Positions 33,461-43,797 of a stretch of DNA of 64,000 nucleotides are shown in pieces. Source of the stretch: Plazaster borealis (taxonomy: Eukaryota; Echinodermata; Asteroidea; Forcipulatida; Labidiasteridae); NCBI GenBank assembly GCA_021014325.1, contig CM037476.1:15040827-15104826 (forward strand), read 5' to 3'. The translations under genes and the position numbers were made by a program. The notes below the pieces were generated by a model. The model saw only the letters and a list, made by a program, of their open reading frames with translations, searched no databases and had not been told where the DNA came from. The stretch's first letter is position 1. Every line of letters starts with the position of its first letter.

Positions 33461-33638
33461 GGGCTCAATAAGCAGAAAATATTGCTCAACATTTTTCTGC
33501 TTAGCAGAAATGAGCAGGATACCAGTCACAAATTGTACACGTGACATGGTAGTTTGGCTGGTAACCTTAGTCTGGTAAGCATAATTTTGTTGTGCTTAGC
33601 TGCTTTTTGTGCTTAAGCAGCTCTATGAAATTGGGCCC
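33461..33638 (+). mobile_element. Family A1 MITE, left end trimmed
   Basis: It is a well-preserved copy from AAGCAGAAAATATTGCTCAA to the CTCTATGAAATTGGGCCC terminus, missing about 20 bp after the first GGGC. Confidence 0.85.
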
Positions 33639-33644
33639 TGGAAT

Positions 33645-33842
33645 TAGGCGGAGGACCACGGAGGGCATGGCCTCTGTTGCCTGTCCTTCTTAGCCTTGGT
33701 GCTGCTTCAAGACGTTCCCGCTTACTGTAAGATATTCCGATGAACGTACCCTTTCCAAAATGAAAATTGCCTTGCCCTCTCAGAGATGGAATTCCATGCC
33801 TGTTATTAATGAAAAAGTGCCTTGCCCTTACAATCAGGCCCG
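33645..33842. repeat. Family F-like degenerate repeat
   Basis: GGCCTCTGTTGCCTG, CCTTGGTGCTGCTTC and the end CCTTACAATCAGGCC resemble family F phrases, but divergence is high. Confidence 0.35.
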
Positions 33843-34122
33843 AATAGAGCACAGGAAGGGGTAGCCAATGTTCCGATCCAGCACTGTGGGGTTCTCATGG
33901 GGTTCTCCTCAGATTTTCTTTTAAACTGTGGGGCATTCTGGACCCAAATTGTTGGATGTTTGGCCTAAGCATACTGAATTGAAACAAGGTCGTTGGAATG
34001 TTTTCTGCTTGGTGTTTATCTTGGTTTTAAAATCCCTATTGTGCAATCTGGAGCATTCTATACGGTTCTCTCTTGATCTTTTTGGTGAAAATGTTGTTTA
34101 TTATTACTATTTTATTTTTTGT

Positions 34123-34222
34123 GTATCGGCCGAAATTTTCACATATCAGCCCGCAATTCGCGCGTATCAGCCCGCAATTTGCGCGTATCGGCCCGCAATT
34201 CGCGCGTATCAGCCCGATATGC
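34123..34222 (+). repeat. 21-bp CpG-rich tandem repeat, about 4.8 units
   Basis: TATCAGCCCGCAATTCGCGC (plus G) repeats at 34123, 34144, 34165, 34186 and 34207. The period is a multiple of three, so the frame 33928-34281 reads AYQPAIR repeatedly. The CpG density is striking in AT-rich surroundings. Confidence 0.9.
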
Positions 34223-35691
34223 TAGCTTGTGCATGGGGAAATGCATTTGAAATACATGTGTTTGACTTTCTTGACAGCTGAAGATGTTCAATGAGTCTCC
34301 AACTCAAAGTGCCCATCAATCATTGCCCTTGCCGGCAACCCCTTTTAAAGAAACTTTGCCATGAAATCCCCATTTAACCTTAATATTCGCAGTCAATAAG
34401 AAGGTTGGGCTGTTAGACATTCAATCTCACAGCTACCTGTTGTACAGTGTACATGTAGCTTACATGCTGAATGCATCAGCCTCAAGGCCTAGTTGTTCTT
34501 AAGAAAAGTTGTTGTTCTGTCGATAATAAAGAAACATCGCTGCCTTTCCTGTTAATTTGCTTGAATCTTCCTCTGAAATCACCAGTCAATACTTTCTGCA
34601 TGTCAGCTTTATGAACTTGCGCCCCCCGATTAAGAATCAAAAAGCCCATTTGAGGATCATACTGATTGTAAAGGACTGTATATTTATTGACGCACACAGT
34701 AGAATGTAAGAACTTAGCACAATTGTTTTGCAGTCCTTGAATCCAAGTTGCTATTCACCACCCCTCCCCTGAAAGAGTAAAAATAGTAACTGGAAAAATA
34801 GTAACTGAGCCTCCTCTGACGCAACTTGCTAGAACTTTTTCCAATCAAATAAGAGGCCCATTTGAACTCTTGACCTCATCCACTGTCAAGGAGCTAAGGA
34901 GAAACGGTTAAATATAGCAACGGCGACGGTGAAGGCAAGTTGAGATATGAGATACCCAGGCAAAGTCATAAAGATAATGCAATTTTCATGGCCGTTTGCT
35001 GAAGTTGCAAGAGTCATATAGGATTGTAGCTTTGCTGTATGTAATGCGATAGCGGTGCAGGATATACGGTGGCAGCCATAATTATCGATATTCCGACCGT
35101 ATTGAACTGTTTGATATTTTGATAGAGCGATAATCACAACACCTCGTCCCACGCTCGGAATGAGATATAAATGCCACCGGTAGTCTCCACGGAGTATTCT
35201 GCGCGGTGGCTGAGTGACGACGGCGCGTTGGTTTTGAAACGACGATAGATTCACTACTCCACGCTGACCGCGCATGTACTTCATGATAACATGTTTTATT
35301 GACTGTGTGTATTAGTAATAGAAAACGCGTAGTTCGTGTGTAATTCAATGTGTATTGATGTATGTATTGTATACGTATACATTCAACTACAAGTGCACTA
35401 ATCACATATCCTATAAACGTTCGGCTTGGTGTGTACCTCCATGCTCATTGTAGACTTAAAACTCTCCCATGTATTGGTTGAAATTTTTGTGTATTTTACT
35501 GTAAAAAAAATTGTGACAATTTTGAGAAAAGATAACCCTCGTCAATAGCCAGGATCTTTATTTTGTCATCCAAGTTTTTTCAGAAATAAAAACAGCTTGT
35601 CAAATTGTGCTCTTCCTACCCTTTAACACATAAATCTTAATTACTGTTTTAATTAGTCAATAATTGAGCATTGGATTTACTGAGAGTGCTC
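34223..35691. other. Noncoding stretch with a single-copy patch
   Basis: From about 34880 to 35290 the DNA is repeat-free with balanced composition. It contains a TATAAAT at about 35166 and several ATATCGAT/GATATT words. A 132-codon minus frame (34886-35284) covers it but shows no domain. It may be regulatory DNA inside an intron. Confidence 0.3.
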
Positions 35692-36042
35692 TTAAAGGGT
35701 GTGTACAAAATTGGTAAGAGTGAAAATATAACTGCTCACAGATTTGCACATAACTCACATGGTATAAAGATGGTCATGGTAGAAAACCTTCCTTGAAATA
35801 GTTTTGCTTGAAATGCCATAGTTTTTACGAAATGAGTAAAATAATAGTATTTATCCTGCAGGATAAATTCCGATGTTTGAAAAAAACATAATACATAAGG
35901 GGGTTTTTCACTGTTTTCTCATGACTCCGAAGACCGATTTAGCTTAAACTTTCACAGGTTTGTTATTTCATGTGTAATGTTGGGTCACATCGAGTTTGGA
36001 TACAGGTCTTTGGCAATTACCAATGTTGTACACACCCTTTAA
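35692..36042. mobile_element. Family C element, complete
   Basis: It runs from TTAAAGGGTGTGTACAAAAT to the mirror TTGTACACACCCTTTAA and is about 90% identical by eye to 42643-42989. TTAA with AGGG ends is shared with family B, so the two are probably mobilised by related transposases. Confidence 0.85.
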
Positions 36043-36525
36043 ATGAGTAAAGAGCCATTAATCACACTTCTTGGTGTGGCTGTCATTTGATGCACTTTGT
36101 GAATCGGACAATCTTGCATTTTTGTTTATGTCCAACATCCACTTTTACATTTTGTTCTTTTTTTAACCTTCAGAGAAACCTGTCCATAAAATGTTTCCGC
36201 TATATTTTCAACCTGCATGGATTTACAACAACTGACTTCCTCTATGTCAGGCTTACATGAAGGCCTCGGAAGCCACCGGCCTCTGTTTGCCCTTTGTCTT
36301 GGCCTCCATGTCCCTTCAAAGTTTTCCCAACAGACCTCAAGATTTGCCCTTTTCTTTGAAAAAAATAATGGAAATGGTTTCCCCCTTCAAAGATACTATA
36401 ATTCCAGGCTTTTTCTTTATAAATTTGTCATTTGAAGATGGACTTCTTTGGTTTTGTTTCCTTTGATCACGTAAATTTAAGCAAGGTTTTCCCTTAACTT
36501 TTTTAGTGACTAGCCGGCGGGACCA
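36043..36525. other. Noncoding stretch with a rejected exon
   Basis: An acceptor-like tract ends in CAG at 36173 and is followed by 28 open codons, but the donor is poor. Family F-like words (GGCCTCTGTTTGCCCTT) occur at about 36245-36410. Confidence 0.35.
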
Positions 36526-36673
36526 GGAGCCGATTTCACAAAGCAATAAAATTCATCGCAAGACAAATTTTCAGTATCACCATAGTGATTTGTATTGTGA
36601 CATCACACTTTACTAAGCAACTACGATTGATTTGCAGTTACGATCAATCTTCGATCTTTGTGAAATCGGCCCC
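36526..36673. mobile_element. Family K MITE
   Basis: The ends read GGAGCCGATTTCACAAAG and CTTTGTGAAATCGGCCCC. The interior has paired AATCAATC/GATTGAT words. A related element is at 56715-56867. Confidence 0.75.
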
Positions 36674-36690
36674 AGGAAGCCTTTTATTTC

Positions 36691-36827
36691 ACTAGTCCGT
36701 CAGCTTTTGCACTTGTCCATAATTGATATTAAACAGGGATGCTTTTCAACACTGAGCTAGCCAGCAGGACCACTTGGAGAGAATTTTGACTGGTCCTCTT
36801 GTGTTTTTAACTGGCATTGAAAAGCAT
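36691..36827. repeat. Dispersed repeat, family J
   Basis: It is the inverted counterpart of 15627-15780. Shared phrases are ACTAGTCCGTCA, ATGCTTTTCAACACTGA, GGACCACTTGGAG and GACTGGTCCTC. Confidence 0.5.
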
Positions 36828-37541
36828 TTAACCCTATTTTTCAAGGGTTTACTTTGTAACTTTTTAAATGTAGGCTTACTCTGTTAGTGTTAAGGAAGAA
36901 CTCTGTTGAGTTTCCGGAAAAAGAGAAGCCAACTTTCAAAAAGTTCTTCATCTTCCTTTGCTAAAAGAGATTTTGCTGAACCATCCTCGATGAAATGATT
37001 AAGGAGCAACATGACATTTGTGTTGCCATCAATTGGACTGTGTTACTTTTTATTTAATTTCTGTATCAATGATTCAAATGACAACTGAGTAACAAATGAG
37101 CTTTGTGCTGAAACGGCAGATGTTCTGTGAGTGTTTGTTTTTTCTGCAGCGGGTCAAAGAAAATTTGAAGTCTTTAATCAATCTCGCACAAGTTTATCCG
37201 AGAGGAAGAGTTAAAAGCTTGCGGGTCAAAATATTGTTGATGTGGATAAAAAAGTGTTTGTAAGCATTGAAACTTGAAGTGTCCATTATGCTGTTGTGTG
37301 AAAAAAAAAAAGGCTTTCCACTTGCAGGATAAACTACGCGCATCTAATCTTACATGCACTTATTAAGGAAGTATGAAAACTGAGTAACATGTACATTGAG
37401 GAAATCATGAACTACGTGTACAAATAAAGATTGACGTTTATGTCTGCAATTTTTATTTTGTTTACATTAAAGGTTTGTAAAGATTCTGCCATTACACTGT
37501 CATTGTTCCCATCACATTTGTATTTATGTGAAGATTGATTA
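36828..37541. other. Noncoding stretch
   Basis: Nothing recognisable. Confidence 0.45.
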
Positions 37542-37590
37542 GGGCCCAGTGTCATGGAGCTGCTTAAGCAGAAAATATTGATTCAAATTG
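37542..37590 (+). mobile_element. Family A1 fragment
   Basis: Only the left end (GGGCCCAGTGTCATGGAGCT onward) remains. The family B2 element follows within a few bases, so that insertion or an associated deletion probably removed the rest. Confidence 0.75.
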
Positions 37591-37596
37591 TTATTA

Positions 37597-37969
37597 TTAA
37601 AGGCACTGTACACGGTTGGAAATTGTCAAAGACCAGTGTTCTCACTTGGTGTATCCCAACATATGCATAAAATAACAAGCCTGTGAAAATTTGGGCTCAA
37701 TTGGTCATCGAAGTTGCAAGAAATGATGACAGAAAAAACACCCTTGTTGTACAAATGTGTGTGCTTTCAGATAGGAATAAAAACTTCTGGCAAGAAGTTT
37801 TTATTATTTTAGTGAGAAATTACCTCTTTCTCAAAAACTACGTTACTTCAGAGGGAGTCGTTTCCTACCATGTTTTATACTATTAACAGCTCTCCGTTGC
37901 TTGTTACCAAGTAAGTTTTTATGCTAATATTTGTTTTGAGTCATTACCAAACGTGTACGATACCTTTAG
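37597..37969 (+). mobile_element. Family B2 MITE, intact
   Basis: It runs from TTAAAGGCACTGTACACGGT to AACGTGTACGATACCTTTAG. It contains AACACCCTTGTTGTACAAAT and AACTACGTTACTTC. It is the uninterrupted homologue of the copy split at 13041-15620. Confidence 0.85.
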
Positions 37970-39254
37970 TCAGAACGTTTTACCTCAATGTCTGACTGTT
38001 TTTTAGAAATGCATCTGACTCATTCTAAGACAGTAGTCCGAGCAGTAGGATTGTTTTCTGTTTCAGAGTGCAAGATTTGGAACAGATACCAAGGAGATTA
38101 ATACAATGATATTAAGGACTCCACGGTCCGAGCGAGGGTTAAATTCCACGTCTTAAAAACATTGACAAATTCAATGCCGAAAAAAAGTAGAGCAGAAGTC
38201 TTCCCCTGTGACTTCCCCTTCAAACAAAGAAAAGAATCGCAGGATTTCTATTTGGTAAAAATCCGCTGACCCCATTGGAGATTCGGATTACAAGATGAAA
38301 GGATACAGTATCTCGCCTCGATGAGATGGTTTTTATTGCCGCTTTTCTTGATTGATAAAAAGAGGGCGAGAAGGAATCAAAGTAACTGCACTATTCTTCC
38401 GCCTGACAGTTGAGATCCAATGCGGCGCTAAAGAGAAAGAAGATTCTGTTGATGAAGACGAAGAGGGGGAAAAAAGGGCGCGAATACAGATGGCTTTGTC
38501 TCGTTTGTTGTGAAGGAGTTTGCATGGCGCCAGGAGACCCTTAGACTCCTAGCCTATGCGCTGTCTTGCATCAGGTGCAGCAAGAGTGAGGCTTTTGTCT
38601 CTCCTCCCACTCTCCCCCCTTTACAATTCAGTCTGTTTTAAATCGCTCAAATTGCAGGCAGTCGTCTTGGGCTTAGGTCTTTGCGGCTATCGTCGGCAGC
38701 CGCCGTAGCGATAAGAATCGAAAGGGGTGCATCCCTCATCCACTTAAAGAACGCCGGGTTCATGTACTTACACACTGATTCCACAGCCCAGATAGCGTGA
38801 GTGCCTTGTAGGATAGTTACACACAGATATCGACGCAAGTGAAATTGATGACTTAGGGCATTAGCCAAGTTGATTATCTCAATCTAGTTCACCGTGTGTA
38901 TTTGTAGAGTGTACCCTTTTTAGGGAATTTTATACTGTTGGTTGGGTGTGTTGGAAACCAACTTTGTTTTCCAGAAAGAAAAAAAAATAAAATCTGGGAG
39001 AATTATATGAGTGTAACTTGTTAGAAATAATAATTAAAAGGAAATGTGTAGGGTTTTTTGGGACCATGTCAAGCCTTGCAGAGTGGGAACTGAACCCACA
39101 ACCTTGAAGCTGAATTTTCGAGCAAACAGTCTTATTTCCTAGATCTCTTAGCGGACAAATCGATTTTGAGAATTGTCCATTTACACTCGTTGTAAAAGCC
39201 AAAATAAAGTACAAATAATTTAAGCTATTGAAGGGTTATTTTCCTGATATAATG
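37970..39254. other. Noncoding stretch with a long single-copy patch
   Basis: From about 38040 to 38880 there are no repeats. The composition is balanced, with purine-rich (38430-38480) and pyrimidine-rich (38600-38625) segments. A 73-codon minus frame (38647-38868) shows no domain. It is a good candidate for conserved regulatory DNA. A weak minus B-box-like word lies at 39085-39096. Confidence 0.35.
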
Positions 39255-39735
39255 TGAAACATATCGGAGTGTGAGTTTGAATCCTGGGCCCAACTTCATA
39301 GAGCTGCTTTTGTAAGCAGTAAATAGTGCTTCAATATTTTCTGCTAAGCAAAAATAAGCAGGATACCAGTCACAGATTGTACATGTGACATGCTATTTTG
39401 GCTGGTAACCCTATTATGGTAAGCATGATTTTGTTGTGCTTAGCTACTTTTTGTACTTTTTGGCTGGTCACCCTATTCTGGTAAGCATAATTTTGTTGTG
39501 CTTACATGTAGCTACTTTTTGTGCTTAAGCAGCTCTGTGAAATTGGGCATTGGTCATGACACTTGTATCCTTGAGCAAGACACCTACCTGTATTACCATT
39601 AAGTGCTTCTCTTGACCCAGGTGTACAAAAGGAGAAGCAGTGAGGGTTGACATGGCGTGCTGTTGGATTAAAACCTCATAGCGCTGATATAAGTAGCTTG
39701 AGGTGATATGCTCCTACAGGGAGTCGAGAAAGTTT
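39255..39735 (+). mobile_element. SINE interrupted by a family A MITE
   Basis: A tRNA-like 3' half with a B-box-like GAGTTTGAATCCTGG (39272-39286) is followed, after the MITE, by GGTCATGACACTTGTATCCT, TGAGCAAGACACC and a tail ending near AGCGCTGATATAAGTAGC. Removing 39286-39548 restores the usual SINE order. Confidence 0.6.
39286..39548 (+). mobile_element. Family A1 MITE with internal duplication
   Basis: The ends are GGGCCCAACTTCATAGAGCT and CTCTGTGAAATTGGGC. The segment GGCTGGTAACC...GTGCTTAGCTACTTTTTGT occurs twice, making the element about 70 bp longer than usual. Confidence 0.85.
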
Positions 39736-39954
39736 GATAAATGATTTTCCTTTCTCTATGGTCTGATGAACAGCAAAGTCCTGAAAATGAAGGGCTGTTC
39801 CGATGCAGACGATTCTCCGTTGCAGAAAAATGCACTGAAGTTCAGAATTTCATTTTTGAAAACCCCCAAAATTCCATTTTGAAAATGTTGTTTTAAAATG
39901 TAACTTTTTTGGATTGTTTTCATTGGTAAGCGCAACAACCATGTTGACATGACA

Positions 39955-40289
39955 CAGAGCTGCCAACTCTCCCTGATTCTGCAGAAAGTTCCCTGAAAAT
40001 CAACCAGTCTTTCCATGTTCTGATGAACCAATTTTGAAAATCTCCCAGATTATTGGAAACTTATTCCCTATTATGTTGAATGTGGGTCTAAATAATTATC
40101 TCCCTGATTGTTGTCAAAATCAAAGTCTGAAAATCAACCAATCTTTCCATGTTCTGATGAACCAATTTTGAAAATCTCCCTGATTATTGGAAACTTTGTC
40201 CCTAAGTATGTTGAATGTGGTTTCTAAATATCTCCCTGATTGTTGTACGAAATCTCCCTGATTGCAAGATGCAAATGCTGGCAGCTCTG
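39955..40289. mobile_element. Family D MITE with internal duplication
   Basis: The ends are CAGAGCTGCCAAC and GCTGGCAGCTCTG. The phrase AATCAACCA-TCTTTCCATGTTCTGATG and what follows occurs twice, giving 335 bp instead of about 200. No matching flanks were found. Confidence 0.8.
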
Positions 40290-41305
40290 AAGCAGAGATA
40301 ATGATGTTGTACAACGCCTCGATCTACATGTATCTAATGGGATATGTTAGCTATCCAAAACCCCATGAAAACAAACATAAAAATGAAGACAATTTTACAC
40401 TTTCGCAAAAAACAAATTTTGCTCTATCCCTTTAAGCCTGAGGGGATACAATGACCCGCAGTAAAAAAAAGTAGTGATTATAGAGTCTCTAGAAATAAAG
40501 CAACATTGTATCCTGTCCCAAAAAAGATTTCTGCACTCTATAAATAGATAAATAGACAATTACAGTCAAGCGTGTCCCTTGATGAATGGTATTTAAGAAA
40601 TTCAACAATAACAGATTGTTATGTTGTGTTTGAAGATCACCTTCTCCCCTCCACCCCCCCCCCCACAAACTCACAAACAAAAGGAAGGCTTTTCCCAAAT
40701 TCATCATGTAATGTGATTAACCCCTACAGGTGCTTGACTCTGCACAAGTGCCCCCCTTCCCCCCCCACCACTTTTTTTTATTATTTTGCCAGCGGTAATG
40801 ACATAACCTACCAACATGACCTTCTCCTATACCCCAAGTAGCTGGCATGCACATCCTGCTGATCATTGGTTGGTGGTTCTAAAAATAAACGGCCCTGCTG
40901 GCGGGAAATGCATGGCAAAAAAAACACAAAGTCATTGGCACGGCTGACACGATCATAACTTCTGACTGATGTTAGTTTTGAGTTTTGGATTGTTTCCAAC
41001 AGTGGTGATTTTTTGTTTATTTATTTATTTATTTTATTTTTTTGGCGCCCGGGGACCAAGTAATGAATGTTAAAATGATGCATGCGGATCAATCCAACTA
41101 TGTAAATTGTGAAATAAGTTTAAAGAGAACAAAGGAAGAATTTTTGCGGTAACACCATGTAGGTTTATAGGATTTGAGGCATTGCATGGTGAGGTATCAA
41201 TATATTTGGTTTGCGGTAACACCATGTATATATCCACTTGCTAGGTAGATTTTGTTCTTTGAGAACTTGTCTTGCTTACTATTCTACTGCCGCAGAGTAG
41301 AATAT
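40290..41305. other. Noncoding stretch
   Basis: It contains C-runs at about 40655 and 40755 and an ATTT-rich tract at about 41015-41040. No exon is seen. Confidence 0.45.
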
Positions 41306-41614
41306 TCGGAATTTGGGAAACTTCTCAGTTCTGAAAAGAACTGTCCTTCTTATTAACTACTACATGTACCTGGGCGGGAGGTAGGAAATCGGGCGGGACT
41401 ACTACTTTCGCTATTGGGGGGACTTCTTGTTAATAACTACACTGCCGTGGAGTGAGTCCAAATAGGTCTCAACGTTTCGACTAGCTTGCTTTAGTCATCG
41501 TCAGAAGACGATGTAGGTTAATCTTTATTTTGAGTAAATGTGGTTCTGAAAGGAACTGGTGGACTCCATGTTTCGGGACAGTATACTGTGACCGTCGTCA
41601 GGAGATTGCGTATC
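41306..41614 (-). mobile_element. Penelope-like terminal fragment, two hammerhead-like cores
   Basis: On the minus strand CTGACGA (41498-41504), a perfect 5-bp stem GACTA...TAGTC (41479-41496) and GAAAC (41474-41478) occur in hammerhead order. About 97 bp away a second set is CTGACGA (41595-41601) and GAAAC (41570-41574) with a weaker stem. TTCTGAAA...AAC inverted words lie beside both. The head-to-tail doubling fits the tandem terminal repeats of Penelope-like elements. No reverse transcriptase is present. Confidence 0.6.
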
Positions 41615-41813
41615 CAGAGCTGCCTACTCTCCCTGATTCGGCAGAAAGTTCCTTGAAAATAAAGCAATCTTTCCATGGTCTGGTGAACAAATTTGAAAAA
41701 ATCTCCCTGATTATGGAATTGTTTTCCCTATTATGTTGAATGGAATTCTAAATATCTCCCTGATTGTTGTACAAAATCTCCCTGATTGCAAGATGCAAAT
41801 GTTGGCAGCTCTG
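41615..41813. mobile_element. Family D MITE
   Basis: It runs from CAGAGCTGCCTACTCTCCCT to GTTGGCAGCTCTG, directly abutting the Penelope-like fragment. The interior matches the other three copies. Confidence 0.85.
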
Positions 41814-42642
41814 CAAATGACCAAAGTTTAAAGAGGTAATCCAACCAAAGATACAGGTTGTGGAATAAAAACATGCAAAGTAAATCGATACACCACAGAC
41901 TATCATCTTGACCTTGTAAAAGCTTAAGGGTCGAAAGGTCAAGACTCTTTCCTGAAAATCCAAGTTACTGGTGGATTTTTTTAGCTGCAAATTTCATAAA
42001 TGCAGAGTGGCCTATGAATGACATCTTATAGTCAAATAGTGGGTTTGTTTTCTTATTGTTTTTTAAGGGGGGATGGCGGGCTTTCAGAATTTCTTGTGAA
42101 CCTCGCTGAATATTACAAGCGTGTCCATCGTAAGCCCTCATTGTTGTAGGTAATCATGTTAGGTAATTGTGATTGTTCACCAATCCATGTTTGGTCATTT
42201 GGGTATGTCCTGTTCCAGTTCTTAATGCCGTACTACTGGGATGCCTAATGCTCGCGTACACATTCGTGTCATGTGTAGGGCTTTATCTCTCGTCTCACTG
42301 GCGCTTCGTACAGTTGTGTCAACATCATTGGTCATTTTTTTTTTTCATTTTTTTTTTATATAAGATATATGGATAGTGCCTATTCAGTGCTGGCAGCACA
42401 CGATTGTCACTTGAATTCGTCAGTTCTTTTGTGCTGGCTATAAAGAGTTGCTTTCAATTTTTATAGACTGTACAAGTCTCGCGCGCATTCGAACTTCCGG
42501 GACCAAGTTGGTCCAGACCATGTTGAGTTTTACGTGTGCGCAATTCTGTTTCTTCAAATACTTTAGTTTAACATAGTTTATGAATATAACAATTATGACA
42601 TATTTTTTGGAAAGTAAAATTTAGCCATGAAAGTAAAATCAA
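41814..42642. other. Noncoding stretch, presumed intron
   Basis: A 42-nt segment at 42088-42129 between CAG and GTAAGC reads FLVNLAEYYKRVH in one frame. The pyrimidine tract is poor and the phase does not fit the terminal exon, so it is not called. Confidence 0.35.
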
Positions 42643-42989
42643 TTTAAAGGGTGTGTACAACATTGGTAAGAATGAAAATATAAATGCTGACAGATTTGCA
42701 CATAACTCACATGGTATAAAGATGGTCATGGTAGAAAACTTCTCTTGAAATAGTTTTGCTTGAAATGCCATAGTTTTTACGAAATGAGTAAAATAATAGT
42801 ACTGCAGGATAAATTCCGATGTTTGAAAAAAAGTTAAAACACATAAGGGGTTTTTTCACTGTTTTCTCATGACTCCGAAGACCGATTTAGCTTAAACTTT
42901 CACAGGTTTGTTATTTCATGTATATGTTGGGTCACATCGAGTTTAGATACAGGTCTTTGGCAATTACCAATGTTGTACACACCCTTTAA
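42643..42989. mobile_element. Family C element, complete
   Basis: It runs from TTTAAAGGGTGTGTACAACA to TTGTACACACCCTTTAA. It is nearly identical to 35692-36042, suggesting recent activity. Confidence 0.85.
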
Positions 42990-43686
42990 TAAATCAACAA
43001 AGAAAACTGAGAATATGACTTTACCTCCGTTTTGGGTTACATGTAAACAATCCAGAATTTTGCCCAAATGTCGTACATATTAACATTAAACCTCCGTAAT
43101 GGTATCAACGATTCGGGCATGATTGGCAGATGAGATTTGTTTTTTAAAATAAGCATCTTCGTCCCAAGGTTTAATTTTGTGTTCATGTTAATTTCAATGT
43201 TTCAAATTTTTGCCATTATATACAAATTGAAATTGTATTTGAAACAAATTTGCTAGGGATATTTTTATTTTCAGGAATTTTGTATCATTAGAATTTAAAA
43301 AGAAGATTTGAGAAATATAGTCTTCGTTTGAGTTGTCTCATTTTCGATATATGCGCTAGACTTGCACAGTCTATTAACAACTGATGGTTTAATTATAAAC
43401 AAGTGGTTGAGAGATATTAGAATCAAACCATATAATCCTCTACTCATTCCGGTTGCATATTTCAATCCTTCTCACAAACTTGGAACTGAGAAAAGAAAAG
43501 AAAAGAAAAAGAGAAGACAAAATTGTCCTGCATAAATAAAAGAGTTCAACGTCCATCCCAATGCAGTTTTCTCCCGAGGCAAGATCCGCCTGGACAGTGA
43601 CTTCACAAGAGTGTATTTGACTCTAATCTCTTTTTCTCTTTCCCCCTCTCCCCCCTCTGTCTCTCTTTTTTTTTGTATTCTTGAAG
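42990..43686. other. Presumed 3' part of last intron
   Basis: This is AT-rich DNA, ending in a strong pyrimidine tract (about 43628-43680) rich in CTCTC and T-runs, as expected before a splice acceptor. Confidence 0.4.
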
Positions 43687-43797
43687 GTACTCAGGAAGAT
43701 AGCTGACTATCACTCTGGGGAGGTGGAGAGACTCACACTCAAGACGGCTCCAAACGTAGGGTCATCATCGTCAGGAAGTCCCAGGATGCACCTGTAG
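43687..43797 (+). CDS. Candidate terminal coding exon, unidentified protein C-terminus
   Basis: A long pyrimidine tract is followed by two possible acceptors, GAAG (43686) and CTCAG (43692). From either, one frame is open to TAG at 43795-43797. From 43687 it encodes 36 residues: VLRKIADYHSG, then EVERLTLKTAP, then a serine-rich NVGSSSSGSPRMHL tail. The segment is GC-richer than both flanks, has balanced codons and is repeat-free. Acceptor 43692 is in phase with the first frame of the 29811-29848 exon. The basic/acidic helix-like start and the Ser/Gly tail suggest a flexible cytoplasmic C-terminus. I do not recognise the family. Confidence 0.45.
   Translation, partial: VLRKIADYHSGEVERLTLKTAPNVGSSSSGSPRMHL

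Noticed and set aside
34123..34222. CRISPR-like array
   Set aside because: The units are contiguous with no spacers and the DNA is clearly eukaryotic. It is a simple tandem repeat.
34886..35284. 132-codon minus-strand gene
   Set aside because: No domain, signal or splice support. It overlaps a second frame on the same strand, and a run this long is not rare in 64 kb.
36174..36260. Possible exon after the CAG at 36173
   Set aside because: The acceptor is good and 28 codons are open, but no acceptable donor occurs before the stop, and no stop-plus-UTR context supports a terminal exon.
42088..42129. Possible 42-nt exon reading FLVNLAEYYKRVH
   Set aside because: The donor is fair, but there is no proper pyrimidine tract and the open frame ends in a phase incompatible with the terminal exon's frame. 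Such short protein-like readings arise by chance.
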